64,000 nt of DNA from Protonemura montana (Eukaryota > Arthropoda > Insecta > Plecoptera > Nemouridae). The position numbers were made by a program, and so were the translations under genes. Shown piece after piece: positions 11,322 to 24,500 of the stretch (position 1 is its first letter; each line of letters opens with the position of its first letter). Where the stretch lies: NCBI GenBank assembly GCA_947568835.1, contig OX387606.1, forward strand, positions 12,214,001-12,278,000. Reading direction: 5' to 3'. Under the pieces are notes generated by a model, which saw nothing but the letters and a program-made list of their open reading frames with translations, was not told the DNA's origin and ran no database searches.

Positions 11322-11710
11322 CTCCTTCCATTTCACAAAAACGACCTGTGCTGTCATCTAGCTAGCGACACCATAATGAACATCATATTTGTGCAGTCAT
11401 TGTTACCAACGTAGACAACAATAAAATTGATGCGCAATATATTGCATATGCACTTTGGAGAACTATGTGGAAGACAAAACTCAACCTACATATTATTTTA
11501 AGTCACAGTGATTAAATTCTTTCGTCAATAACGTAGTATTGCCGTTAACGAATAATTATTTAAGCATCTCATCCTTATAAGTGTATTTTCTCATAATTGA
11601 ACAAGGTAGGATAAATTTACCTTTCAATGAAAATTAAAACGATGAAATCCCCGTAGGCCTTGAATCGGTGCCGAATCACATTCGGTGTTTGGTGATTAGC
11701 GACGAGCGGT

Positions 11711-12538
11711 CTATGAGTAAAAGTTGTCCCTCTGTTGGTAAAGCGGTAATGGTTGGACCGGTGAGAGGTCTTCGTCGTCAAAGCTCGGTTCTTGGTTTGT
11801 CAACGGAAGAGTTGCTAAGGCTTTTACTAAACAAGACACATGGAATAAGTCAGCTATGCAATACTATCAGAAATGTATGGCGCTAGACTAGAATGCTACA
11901 TACTATAAATAAAAATAAAACACTACAGCAAGCTTAAAATATGGTACGGTTTTTCAGTACATGGTGTATTTTAATAAAATTATTATTTAAATTGAGAGGA
12001 TAACAAAAACATAAAAACATAAAAAAAACAAACCTTATATTTTCAGAAGCAGCAACAAATTTGTTAAAAAAATCATTCCACGGGGGAGATACATGTAGAA
12101 CCTGGATTCAATCAATATTGTTAGGACAAGACTACAAAAAACAAACACTTTTCATGCAAGGAGCAAAAATCAAGATGTTAAAAAAAAGATAAAGCGACTA
12201 CGGATAATTCAAACAAAAAAAATCGACTTACCAGCAACCATTTTGCTCTTTTCCATCACTTGCTTGGCAAGGATCTGATTCAGTTGCAGTAGGTGCTCTC
12301 TCTGGCGTTTCTCAGCAAGCACTTTCTTCTTCAAGGTCGACGTGGGCTCTTCTTCAGGGTCTAAAACACGCAAGATTTGTCACTGCATGCTCACATCACG
12401 AACATTTGCTGAGGCAGACCATTAAAACTTACCATTCAAATCGGGAGTGGACACTGAAGATGTTTCTGAGAGCATTTTCCTTATCGACTCTGCCTTCCTG
12501 TAGCGATGCTGCTGCTCCTCCACAGATAATTCTGGAGC
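11711..12538 (-). CDS. kmr: kramer-like gene, last three exons
   Basis: Exons 12433-12538 (starts APELSVEEQQHRYRKAESIR), 12232-12360 (a basic helix, TLKKKVLAEKRQREHLLQLN) and 11711-11826 (ends PLPLYQQRDNFYS, then TAG). Phases are 0/1, 1/1 and 1/stop. The basic helix and the C-terminal PLPLYQQR motif look conserved in the PLEKHA family. Confidence 0.88.
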
Positions 12539-15500
12539 CTAAGCAAAAGAAATCATATTTTATTCATGCTTGGTTTTGGCAGGATCATTATATGGTTTTA
12601 CAGCAGCAGAATGCATCTTCTTATTTTTTGTTTGTATATTTCTGCAGCAACGCTACCTCGAGGTGTGGTGTATTTTATACAGGCCCAGATAAACGGTTTG
12701 TTAAATGAAGTTTGCTTTTAATAAATCTGTCATAAAAGAAAACAAAATAAGAAAAGAAAGATTTACCAGGCGTTTACATCTCAATTCGTTCAGAGAGTGA
12801 GAACTGTAGCACCATGAATGGCTCTCTGTTTTTGTTTTATATTTCATTTGGCATGAAAATGCGGAGAATGATAGCCTTGCTAGATTTAAAAAGGGAAGGG
12901 ACTAAAACAAAGGCACGTACCATCTGTATACCAAGATCTGGGGAATAGATGGGTACTAAAAATGGCTCATCCAACACGATGCTGCATCACAAGAACTAGT
13001 ACACGAAAGTAAGTTGGTGAGTACATACCTGCTCTGGAATGTATCTCTCGGGGATGAGGATTTTATTGGGCGTGCCCAGAATGCTGTCGATGGTATTCTC
13101 ATTGTACTTGAAATCCTTGTGGCCCATTGTCGAGCGTACCACGTCAGGGGCGTTGATTCGCGGTCGTAGCGCTCGCTCCATGTCAAGGTCGTCTCGCGAC
13201 CGAGCCGATCCCTGCAAAAACAAAGTTGTTTATTTCACATCATCATCAACAATAATTTCTACATTCACTGTCAATTTCTATCAGCCCAATTTGACTTCGA
13301 CAACTTTGTGAAATATTTAAATATTCACGAAAAGAAGAAACAGTTTTAGAGGTTAAGCATAAATACTTAGAATTGAAATTCGGTAAGTGGCGAGGCAGCG
13401 ATATTCTCAGACAATCGACGATAATATTAGTTACTTGTGGCATTAAGCTAAGAAAATTAATAAAATATCAATGTCGTAAGCTGAAAGAAGCATGTTTTGA
13501 GATAGAAGGTGAGAAGATGAGAAGAAGAAATGGAAAAGATAAGCAGATTCTTTGCAGATAGTATCTCTGGCATCTTTTAAATACCATAATAGAGTATGAA
13601 GAATCCATGGTATGCAATGGTCGGCCACTCGTGACCGTGTGGTGTCGCCGTTTTTCTTTCGGCACTGCCCTTTTCATCGGGGAATCTTCTCTCATCGTGG
13701 CCATTTCCATGACTATTGCTCTTGCGGCCTCACTCTTAAACACTGGACTGAGTTGTGGGGAATCAGACGAGAAATTGGCTCCAAATAATTGCTCGTGTGC
13801 CGTCAGACCTCGGTTGGAACATGGGCTTGAAGTGCGTTGACTATTCACACTATCTCCGCTGCTGCTACCTCCGCTACCACTTTCAAACTAAACCAAAGGG
13901 AGGGGAAAATAAAATCAAAATCAAAACAATACAAATCATAAAAACATAATAGTCGATGAGAATAAAAAAAGGTGAAATTATGTAAAAAGTCACAAATAAA
14001 TAATAGATTAACTTTAAGGTGTACTTCAAATCAAAAATTCAATTAAGCTGCCTGTTAAACTGTCTTTGGTGAGAGTTCAAGAAAATATAGTATAGGGAAT
14101 ATTGATGTTTGGTAAAAGTGTCTGGTTATCTAATTAAAAACAATATAAAGCAGAGAAAACTCACCCGGACACGATGTCTTGCAATCATGAGATTTCTGAG
14201 TGCAGTATGACTGTCGCTTCTTGGAGAAGGAACCCTGACAGGCGGTGGTGGAGGTTGCTGGTAAGCCGGCCGCCCCTTGCTTCCAAATCCACGCGGCAGC
14301 GACATCGATCGTTGGAATTGCATCAATACTGGGTCGTCTTCGATGCCGATCATCTGCTCCACTTCAATGCCTTGGCTGCCGGTGTCTAGGATGTCATCGG
14401 GGATTGGCAGGCGTTTTGGTAGCGTGCTGCCATTGGTCACGATCGGAATCCCGATATTTCCGCTGCGGTCTCGTTCCTTTTGGCGCCTTTCGGCTTCTCG
14501 TTTCACAATCCGTACGGTTTTGATTTCTTGTTGTTTCTCACGTGGAATTATGCCTGGTGATGGAAATGAAAGCATGATATTAAAATATTTTTCACCTTAA
14601 CATTGCTGAATTAAACAATAAATAAGTGGCAGGTTTTTAAGTGACATGGTAAGAAATTATAACAGCAGTAGCATTTTATAAATTAACTAAGAATGCAAGC
14701 CTTCCCATACATTATGGTTATCTCAACATACATCATAGTTGGAAATTATAACACAAATGAATATAAACTAAAACTGGTTTATCTAAAATTCTTTCCAGGT
14801 TCCACAGAAATCACATGAACATATTTTCAATATCTGTGAAATCAATACTCAACAACAACTTGCAGAGAAGCCTCAAAAATTATTTTCTGTTAGCCCAAAT
14901 GCATGTAAGTGTGTACCTACATATGTTTACATTCGGCAGTGAAACTCAATACTGGACTTGTCTGAGTGATAAGCTCCTTTAAGCTCCAGAAATCTCTCAA
15001 GGTTTCAGACAAACAGCATAGGAATAGCAATTTTTAAAGAAACACACACACGACAAATATTTGAATAGAGACTTGCCAACACCATCAACAACCAAGGAGC
15101 CACTGAGGTGTGAGAGCAAACCAATGTCTTTCCCATTTGCATAAACACGACAAAAAAATTAACACGTTCGACTGAAAACCATCAACTAAGTGGCTCGTTG
15201 CATTCTGCATTAGTGGCTCTTTTATAACATGTGCAGTGGTCTTCCTATTCGGATTGTGATAGCACTGTGAACTATTTTAACCATGTTAAATGGAAACCTA
15301 ATATGGGATGTAGAGTTACAATAATAATGCTTTATCAGTCAAGCGTGAAAGGAACCAGAACACAAAAGGAAGTAGTTATACAACTTACACGACTACAGCT
15401 AGGAACCTGTTTTTGGCTAACAAGAAGCACTCATACACTAAAGACTAGTGCTAAAAGCGTACAAAAAAGGTGTTAATACTTCCTGCTAACAGTACAGAGA

Positions 15501-18500
15501 TTAAAAGGTTTGATAGGGAGGCAGGACACATGCGATTTATGTCACCGTTAAACTGAAAGAGGATGTTTTAAGGAAAAGGTAACGTACCGTAAAATCTCTT
15601 CATTCTATCATCTGCTTCGCTTATGTCGGTCTGGTATTGGCCATTGGTGTTCAAGAAAATCTCTTCCTTTGGTGGAGGGGGTGGTGGGGGTGGGTAATCT
15701 GGGGGTAGTTCAGGGGGTGCAGGGATTGGTGGGGGAAGAATGTCTTCGTCGGTTGTCATTTCAAAGTCACTGTGATCTAGAGAAAAAAATACGGCGGAAT
15801 TAATGCTTTGCAAAAACTTGAAATAAGTACATATTTTTTTTTTTTTTTTTTACTAAAAATCTACGAGAAAAAGACTATCAGTGCAACTGGTTTAGCCAAT
15901 TTTAATATCAACAGATGAAACCAAACATATCATACATGCAACAGACCACAAACATGAAAACATGTCAACTCAGACAGCATAAAATAAAAGTAAAGCTACA
16001 AAATTATCTGCACTAAAGGATCAACACGACATTATAGATAAGATTTGGTGTTCAACTTTTGTTACTAATTTTTTATTTATAATTATATTACTGAAAGATT
16101 TTCGGTATTCTGGTGTTTCCTCATAAAAGCTGAAACCCGCAAGCTCCCATTCCAACTATTTTACTATCGAAATGACAGAACACAACGGTACAGGAAACAC
16201 ATTTTGCATGGAAATTATTCAATTACTCTCAACAACAACGAACTAAAAAACAACTACTAAATTTGACAACTTACACAGAATTGCACACTTCAACAAAACT
16301 TGATTTTAATGTTTCCAAAACTAACATTTCTACATCTGCCTCTCTCACAAATAAACCACTACTCTCTTCCGCATACAGCTTTATGCCATTTTAAACTTGA
16401 CCCTGCGTTTGGTCGGCATGCGATTGATTGTGTAGCCATAGTTACCGAGCCGGGACTTGTCAGCGTTAACGTAGAGTGGAATGCTGGAGCGGTGATCAGG
16501 AGATGTCTTCATGCCGTAAGAGCCTTGCGAATGTGGAGGGCTAGCGGGAGATTCGAGCCCATGGTCCAAAGTGACCAATGAGTCCAGATCCGTCTCCAGC
16601 CAGGTTGTGTGATGCCGTTTGCGCCCTGGGATCGCATCGGCACCTGGGGTGACAAGAACGCAATTACAGACACAGATTCCTTGTGCTAGGAAGAGTTGCA
16701 ATCAAAATCATTCACGATTTGACATCAAATCTCCTTGATTATGTATGACAGTATGCTATATAATAATGCATCTTAGAATGCATGTCTTGTTCACAACAGA
16801 ATGCAAATTTGGTCATTTTTAACAATGAATTTTAGCTGTTTAGGTGAAATGACTAGGAAGACAAGTTTCCAACCAGTGAGTATTTTTTAGACTCACTAAT
16901 GATCCCCATTATGGGATCTCTAAGCCTACAGGTTGGGTCTGAATTGCCAATTTCTGTGGCCTCAAGTTCATGGTCATGAGCAAACATAATTTGTCATGAC
17001 TCATGACAAATTATGTTACTTAAAAGTGCTGTCTGAAATGAAAAATGACAGACACCAAGATGACATAGCAGTGCGAGTTTGCAAAACTGCTATGGTATGG
17101 TTTGAAGACTTGGTCTTGGTGGCCAGCTTGATGTGATATGGCATGTAGCAAAGTAATTACGCCAGATAGTATTTTTCATGAACAAATTTAAGTGGAATCA
17201 ACTTTTCTACAACTTAGTATGCAAAACCAAAGACAAGTGTCTTCAATTCAGACATATCCTACTAGATAACATCTGATCTGCACAAAAACGACCACCACTG
17301 AACTAGTTAACCAGCGAGCCGTTTCCTGATTGCATTACCTGTGACTCCAGTGGGTCCAGGACGGATCTGCTGCACGAGATTGTGGGACTTCTCGGTGAGC
17401 TGCCGAACCTGCACGCTGAGCTCCTGCCGTTGGCGCTGGAGATCTCCGACCAGCTGCTGTACCCTACGCAGCTCGGCTTCCAGCGCAGCCGTTGTTGCGC
17501 TGGCTTGTTCTGACGACCGCTGCAGAGCTGGGTGTTGCAGAGAGCTGCGACGACTCGCCTGGAGTTTCTGTCGAAGGACCACCAGTTCTTGTTCAAGGCG
17601 GGCATTTTCGGCAACTGTCTCTTCCAGTTTCTGGAAATAAAATATATTTGTTAGTTCCAGTTTAAATTAGAGTTTGCTATAGTCCGTTTCATTTTACTGT
17701 CACAACTATTGGCACATTATGATACTATAATTCAATATTTAGTGATGTGTCTCTAGAACCTTTGCAAAAAATGACTCAGATTTCAAATCAAAGCCGAAGA
17801 AATAGAAACTGATATTTGAATCACTAAGCATATTTCCTATCTTTGCATTTTAAACTAACCTTTGAGTTGTGTGCAAGCAGCATTCGAACACGACTGAGCT
17901 CTCGTTCTAGCAGCCGCTGTTGTTTTCGATATCGTTCGGCTTCGGCAGGGCTGGACCGACTGCCTTGAAGTTTGTGCCGCAGCCCACCCAGCGCCTTCTC
18001 CAACAACTCCTTGACGTAGATAAGAAAATCTATCAGCTAGATTTCTAGAATCATCCCCTACACTCCAATTTCTTTAAAAAAACTCCCATCCACCTTAGTG
18101 ATTGAACCCTGGATCTCATTTTTCACAAATACACTGCGTTTTTAAGTAAAAATTGTTGGAAATTCTCAATTGAAATGTTTTTTTTTTTTTGGGCTGTGTA
18201 TGAACTGCAATTTTGAAATGAATTAAAAATTAACCAAAGAGAATTGTTTTGAGACTATATTAAATCAATGAAGCTGTATTTGTTCATTACCACGCTAGAC
18301 TAGATACTGTGAAAAAATGACGGTTCAGTCAACGTACCTTATCTTGCTGCAAGCTCTGCAATGTCCCGGACTCCTCCTGTAGCAGTCGATCTAGCCGGTA
18401 CAATTCCTGCACCTTGGCTTGCAGCTGCCCGTGGTCCGGATTGAACCGGTCCCAGTCTTTCCTCTCCTCGGCCAGCAGTCTCTGCTCCTGCACCTTCTGG

Positions 18501-21500
18501 TTGAACTCGAGCCGTTCCCGCACCGTCGGCACCTCGAAGCTTCCAGCCGGCTGCAGATGTGTGCCGGTCCCACGGTACAGGGAGCCCAGCTTCACCATGT
18601 TGTCTACCAGGTTCACCAGGGGCTTGCCTTTCTCGTACTGCAAACAAACCCATTGGATAATTATGGGGTGCTTTAAAATACTGCATGGCTGTGGGTGGAT
18701 GATCACAATTTCTGCTTGTGATAGAAGAAAGTGCATTGTACCTGCTTTGGAGTGCTGATTAAATTTCTTTCTCAATTATTAAGAATACAAACACTTCTTT
18801 ACCTGTTTTTCTAAATCCAGTAGCTGTCGTTTAAGATCTTCTAGCCTTTGCAAATGTTCGAGACGCTTTGGTGTTTCTAATTCAGCTAACCGAGCCTAAA
18901 ACATAAGAAGCGATTATGAGAAACAATTTAAAGGTGAATACACGAATGTATTTAAAAGCTCTTGAAAGTAGCAATTCCCAGGTTAAATCCAGCCAGCACC
19001 TCTTATTACTCTTTGGGAACGACTATAAGTCTGCAGAAAATACGATTCCACCCCTAAAGACAATAAGAAAGACCTTAAACCATATAAGAAAAAGAAAAAA
19101 GCATAATAGTTAGTGTGCACCAGAACATTTCCTGTAGAAATATTAAAGTGTTCATTAATATAAGTTAAACATAGCAAAATTAGACGAGTAACCCCGTCCA
19201 CGTTTTGTCCCCGATAGCCGACACCATGAGGCTTCGATGCTCTGACGAACCTGGGCCTCTATCTCGATATGACAAGTCTCCATCGCTTTGCAAACGCCTG
19301 CGCTCTGCCGTCGCAGCTGGATCAGGAGCAGGACCAACTCCTCGTGGGTCCTGCCCAGGAGCTCGCCCGCAGACACAGTCAAGTTCCACGGAGCACCTCC
19401 GCGCGGCTGGCAAAAATGTGGGGTCAATGACTGCAGCTCAACACAAACCATCTTTTGGAAATATTGCTTCAATAAATAAAGGCAAATCTTGCTTCCCATT
19501 TTCTTTCTAATATTTAGTGCAAATTTAAAGGTTAGAACTATTTGTAAGTGTTCCCCTTTGAATCACTAACTGGTAAGTAATCAAAAGTAAACATTAGACT
19601 AGCTGGCAGAATTATTTTTCTAGCCTGACAAAAAATATCTTTATAGAGAAATTGTAGCAAAATAACTTATTGGTTTCAAATGAGTTTACATTTGAACTGT
19701 TACACAAACAGAAATATATATTTAGAATGTATGTTGGTAGATTGCTAAAGAAAAAATACTCTCAACAAAATGAAATAAATAAAAGAATAAAAATCTTTCG
19801 TAAATAAAAAGGATAATATAGCACTTATAAGTCTTATGACTTGCTGTTTGTGCAATGAATAACATTGCTTTATTTCTATCGTTTGTTTAACTTGCTATTT
19901 TTGTATTAGGCCGAGTACCATCTGAATAAAAAAATTGAAATCATTCAACCAGAAATATTTCCACTATCTGAACTCAGTCAGCCCATCAATGACTTACATG
20001 ACTGTGAGCTAAATTGAAGGTGGTCATCGCACACTCTTATTATATACCTTACCAACTGAAACATTTCCAATCATTGATCTCCAAACGTACAAGGCTCCAC
20101 ACAACATCCTATTGTAATTAAACAAATGGGCATGGTATAACTACTGACCCACTTGGCAAAGATTCACAGCCCAATCTTTATCACACACACGTTTGCATTT
20201 TAATAAATCATTATAGTTTGTTTTTTTATTTTTTGAATCTTATTGTTTGAAGAGTAATTCCTGGCTCTATTTAAGGCCAAAAGCCAAAACAGAAATAAAA
20301 CTGTAACTTAGTCATTATTATTAGCATTCAAATTTTCTTGCTCACCTTCTTCTCCTTCCTCTCGAGCGTGTCCGTGCGGTCCGAGATGCTTGCGTCTCGC
20401 GATTCGTTGTAGCCGATGTTATGACCCGGAGACGACATCAGGCTCGGGCTCGTGACGCTTTGACTCCGATCAGCAGGGCTTTGCATCGTCATGTGGCTCC
20501 GATAGTCTCCAGAGCTTTGCGTCATTGAGTGGTTACTGCACAGAGACACCGGTGGTTAGTCGTCATTGACTTCCAATCAGAGCATTTCATATAGGTATGG
20601 GTGCCTTTTATCGCAGAGCTCTTTGGAATGGGGTGTGATTTTTTTCTGGTGAGGAAAGCAAGGATGTGTAACTCATATACTGATAAGTAGTATGTAAATA
20701 TGCTGTTCTTTTTTTTTGACCATTTCGTTATTTTTGGTACATTAGTGCAAAATATCGTCTTAAAATCAATTCTGTTGAGTAGCTGGAAACCTAAGTATGA
20801 ACCAATTTCTGCATAAATAATTGAGTTGGCACAGCACGAGTACTTGATCTCCTCGTTTGAATTGATAGGGTCACACGTGGGAAATAAAGAAGCTCACATG
20901 AACATTGCATCTCATTTTAGTATTGTCTAGTAAATACAAGACACAACTTAGGAAGTCCAGCATTTGGGGTCGGGCAGATGTGGGCCAGTTATCAGCCAAG
21001 AGGCAGTGAAGTTCATCGGGGTGACTGATTGAAATTTTTTTTCGAAACTTTGAGGTTAACATACCCCGAGTCCAGGCTCATCCCGTTAGCACGGTACTCC
21101 GGAGAGCTTTGCAGCGACGAGTGACTTCTGTAACTACCAGGGTCTTGAGTGACCACGACGTTCTTTGGTGATTGCAGCGCCTTATCATCGGTCGTGACGG
21201 TGATTGCTGGAGGCGCCTTCTTGATCGGTTGAGTGATTGCCATCGAGGAGATCGAACGAGGGGGGAGAGGGTCCCTTCCAATCACTGATCCTGATCCAGA
21301 AGCTGCGGGAATGAAACGTGTGAAATTTAGTTCAATTTTTTCCTGGGGGGAATGGTTTTGCCTGGATTTGAATGAGAAAGGCGGAAAGTCATTTGGTATT
21401 GGCGTGTTGAAAGTGGATGAAACTTGTGTATTAATCTGTCTGGCAGCTGGCTGCATCCAATTGCATAAAGTTCGTGTACAAATTAAGTAAATTCTATTCA

Positions 21501-24500
21501 GCTGAAGGCAATGATCGAGGAAGGAATGCTAGAAAGTAGAAATCTGTGTAGTATACGGCTAGGATCTCTGTTTGCATACCTGCCTATATAGTTATTTTTG
21601 TTTCGTGTCAGCTTTTCATACTTACGCAGTAAAGACGAGAGATGTTGTGTTGTTTCCTCGTTTTATTTGATTATTATTAGCATTTTTATGGTGAATTTCT
21701 TTTGACGGTAAGAAACATAAAATATTATGGCACGTAAATTTAGACGAGCATATAATTTTAGTGGCCGCAAAAATTAGGTATCAAAAGAAATTGGCTAAGA
21801 CCCAGGTGAAACAGATGCCTCGTGGAATTATTTATAGACAATTATTTAAATGTTTGCTAAATGCCGCCTATTTAATTAGTATAGATTTACTTTGATGACA
21901 AAAGCCGTTCGCCGTTGAAAAGGTCTTGAAAAATAACAAATATGTGGAGCCACTAAAGCAATAATGCTTTCCCGAAATTCCGAGAAAGAAAAACAATCAG
22001 TCTTCATCTAAATAACTAACGAACAAAGAACGAACTGTCCAAAGTGATTGCCAGCCGTAAATATTGGATCAATTAAATCTACAGCAAACACCATTTCAAT
22101 TTGGATCAGTGAACCCTACCAAAAACAATTATCATCGCAATCAGATGTCAGATTCGACAAGTCGAAACGAAATCGATACTAGGCCATTGTGATCGTTGGC
22201 AAAGCAGTGAAGTGGGTGAGGCATTCAACGAACACAGCACAGATAATTCGAATCATTTCAGAATGCTAATTAAGGTAATATAATACTACATAGGTTTGGC
22301 AGCTTGCAATAGAATGTTTCCATTGAATTCTTTCGAATGCTCCTTTGTGTTCTCAAATAATGTCGCGCACCAGGATATTGATAGTTATAGAAACAGTTAA
22401 CTAAACCAACAATAGCGAAGTATCACGTATTTCCAAAGGTCACTACGTGTTTTAAACATATTATACATATTGATACGTGACAATCATGTGACTAGAATTA
22501 TATTTACTTTAGATCATATTTTTTCACATCACCTACAACACGTTCACATGTTCCTGCAACAGAATTTTGTCAATTTATATCCATTAAACAAACTAGACTG
22601 TTCCTGCTAAACCAATCCCTTATCAAAGTAACATCACGGAACTTATACCACCCTGACACGGGCTGTAAAATTGTATATGATAAGATCGGTAGCATAATTA
22701 AGGCTCGATTTTCTTGTTTCCTTGGCAACTGGACTCGTCCCATACCCACCCCCGACCCCCCCACCCCCCGAGACGCCCCCGTCGACAGGCGCCGCGGCGC
22801 CAAGCTGCAGCCGACGGCCTTACGCAGACAAATAACTTGCTACGCGAGCGTCGAGACGCCGTCGACGTCCTCCTATTTGCACACACTTAGCCTCCTTGGA
22901 AAGAAATTACGCAACGGGTGGTGGGCGGGAGGAAGAATTACTGGACTCTCCATGATTACACTTTGACGGAAAGAGTGGACGCACGAAATTTATAGACTTC
23001 GTTTGTTATTTAGGTCGACAGGGCATTGGAAGAGTCTCGATAATCTAGTGATGTAGCGTGCGCATGTGGTGTCATTGGAATTCAGAAGGAATTTTAAAAA
23101 ATAATTATTATTCGTTGATATTTGCTTTAAGGACAAACAAGACAATTGTTTTTTAGGTCACTGTGTAGTTTAAAAAATTATGTGGTTTAGGAACCAAACG
23201 TAGCAGTAATTTTTTATGTTGTTTATCAGCTACGATTTAAAAAAAAATCGATTAAAAAAAATCTAGAGAACGGCACAGGTACAGTACTACTTTTACAGAG
23301 ATTTAATTTGTAATTCTGCATCAAGTTTTCAATATTTTTTGGTAAAACTTTTAAAACGTTGTATCAGTACGTTTGTATCAGTATACATATAACTGTAAAA
23401 AGACATTTCCAGATTCGAATACATCTCCCGACAGGAATGCCAGGCAGACGACCATTTTCACAAGATTTATCTTTTAACCCACTTCAACGAAAAATTCTTC
23501 TAAAAAATAATGCGCCACTTTTTCACGAGATGAGAAAATAGTTTCGAGTGGAAAATGGTCCAGTTAAAACTGCCACAACAACTGTGTCGCTGGCATTTCC
23601 AGTGCGTAGAGGACAGTAATTTGTGAAATATGGTGATTGGTGAATTTTAAATGAAATTACTTCCATAACAGTGGTAACTGGCAACAAAATTGTCGCTTGC
23701 AATAGAGCGTACTTGTTATTTGCACTAACTCGCAGTGCAGGGAGCATACAAGTTATTCAGGGACATACAATGGAACTCTCGTTAAATTTAATAAGAACAA
23801 ATCACTTGCCAGTTGTAAATGATTGAGGGACTGCACACTGTCTTACAAAGTCAAAATAATTCAAATGAAATAGGATAAACGACTGCTGCTACTCGCGAAC
23901 AAGCTTGTAAAACAGTTTCCTTGACAGTTTCAGTTTCCAGTTTCCTTGAAGGCGCCTCGATCATGTTGATATTAGAACATAAATCAAGCGATCAGCTCTT
24001 CTTAGAATTTTCGGTTTTGACGCTTCTCTGAAAGAGGTTTATAGCTACTTTTCTTCTTGCCGCAGAACCTCGTTTTTTTTTTTAACAAATAACAATACTA
24101 CGCACATACAGTTCCATCAAAGTGAACCAGATTCATTGAGAAAAAGTCAGGAAAGCCGCAGTATAAAAAGAATCACAATGCTAACAGTGCGCAATACAAC
24201 AATTTTTCTGGCCTCGTCCCAAGGGTCGGAGGAGAGACAAGCATTGCCAATTTGGTCAAAAAGTTGCCCAACCCGACCACCATGGACGGTTTTTCTGCAC
24301 TGTTTCACGCTGGCGAGCCAAGCCCAAATTAAAATAATGCAGCGTCTTCGCGGTACTCTTGTCGCTTACTTAGACAAGAGAGCGACCAAAAGAGAGGCGA
24401 TCAAGTTAGCACTTGATTTACTGTAAGACATCCGGTAGTTTTATGTTTCGATTGAAATAATCTATGTACCCACATTCCAACGAGTACTCAATTTTATTTT

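Noticed and set aside
12905-12963. Possible extra small exon (YPSIPQILVY) between 12538 and 13029 on the minus strand
   Set aside because: The strong donor (GTACGT) gives 35 bases, which breaks frame. The in-frame version needs a poor donor (GTGCCT).
15060-15160. Coding-looking stretch (YANGKDIGLLSHLSGSLVVD) in the intron between 14553 and 15588
   Set aside because: No acceptor and donor pair gives a frame-compatible exon; it is probably chance.
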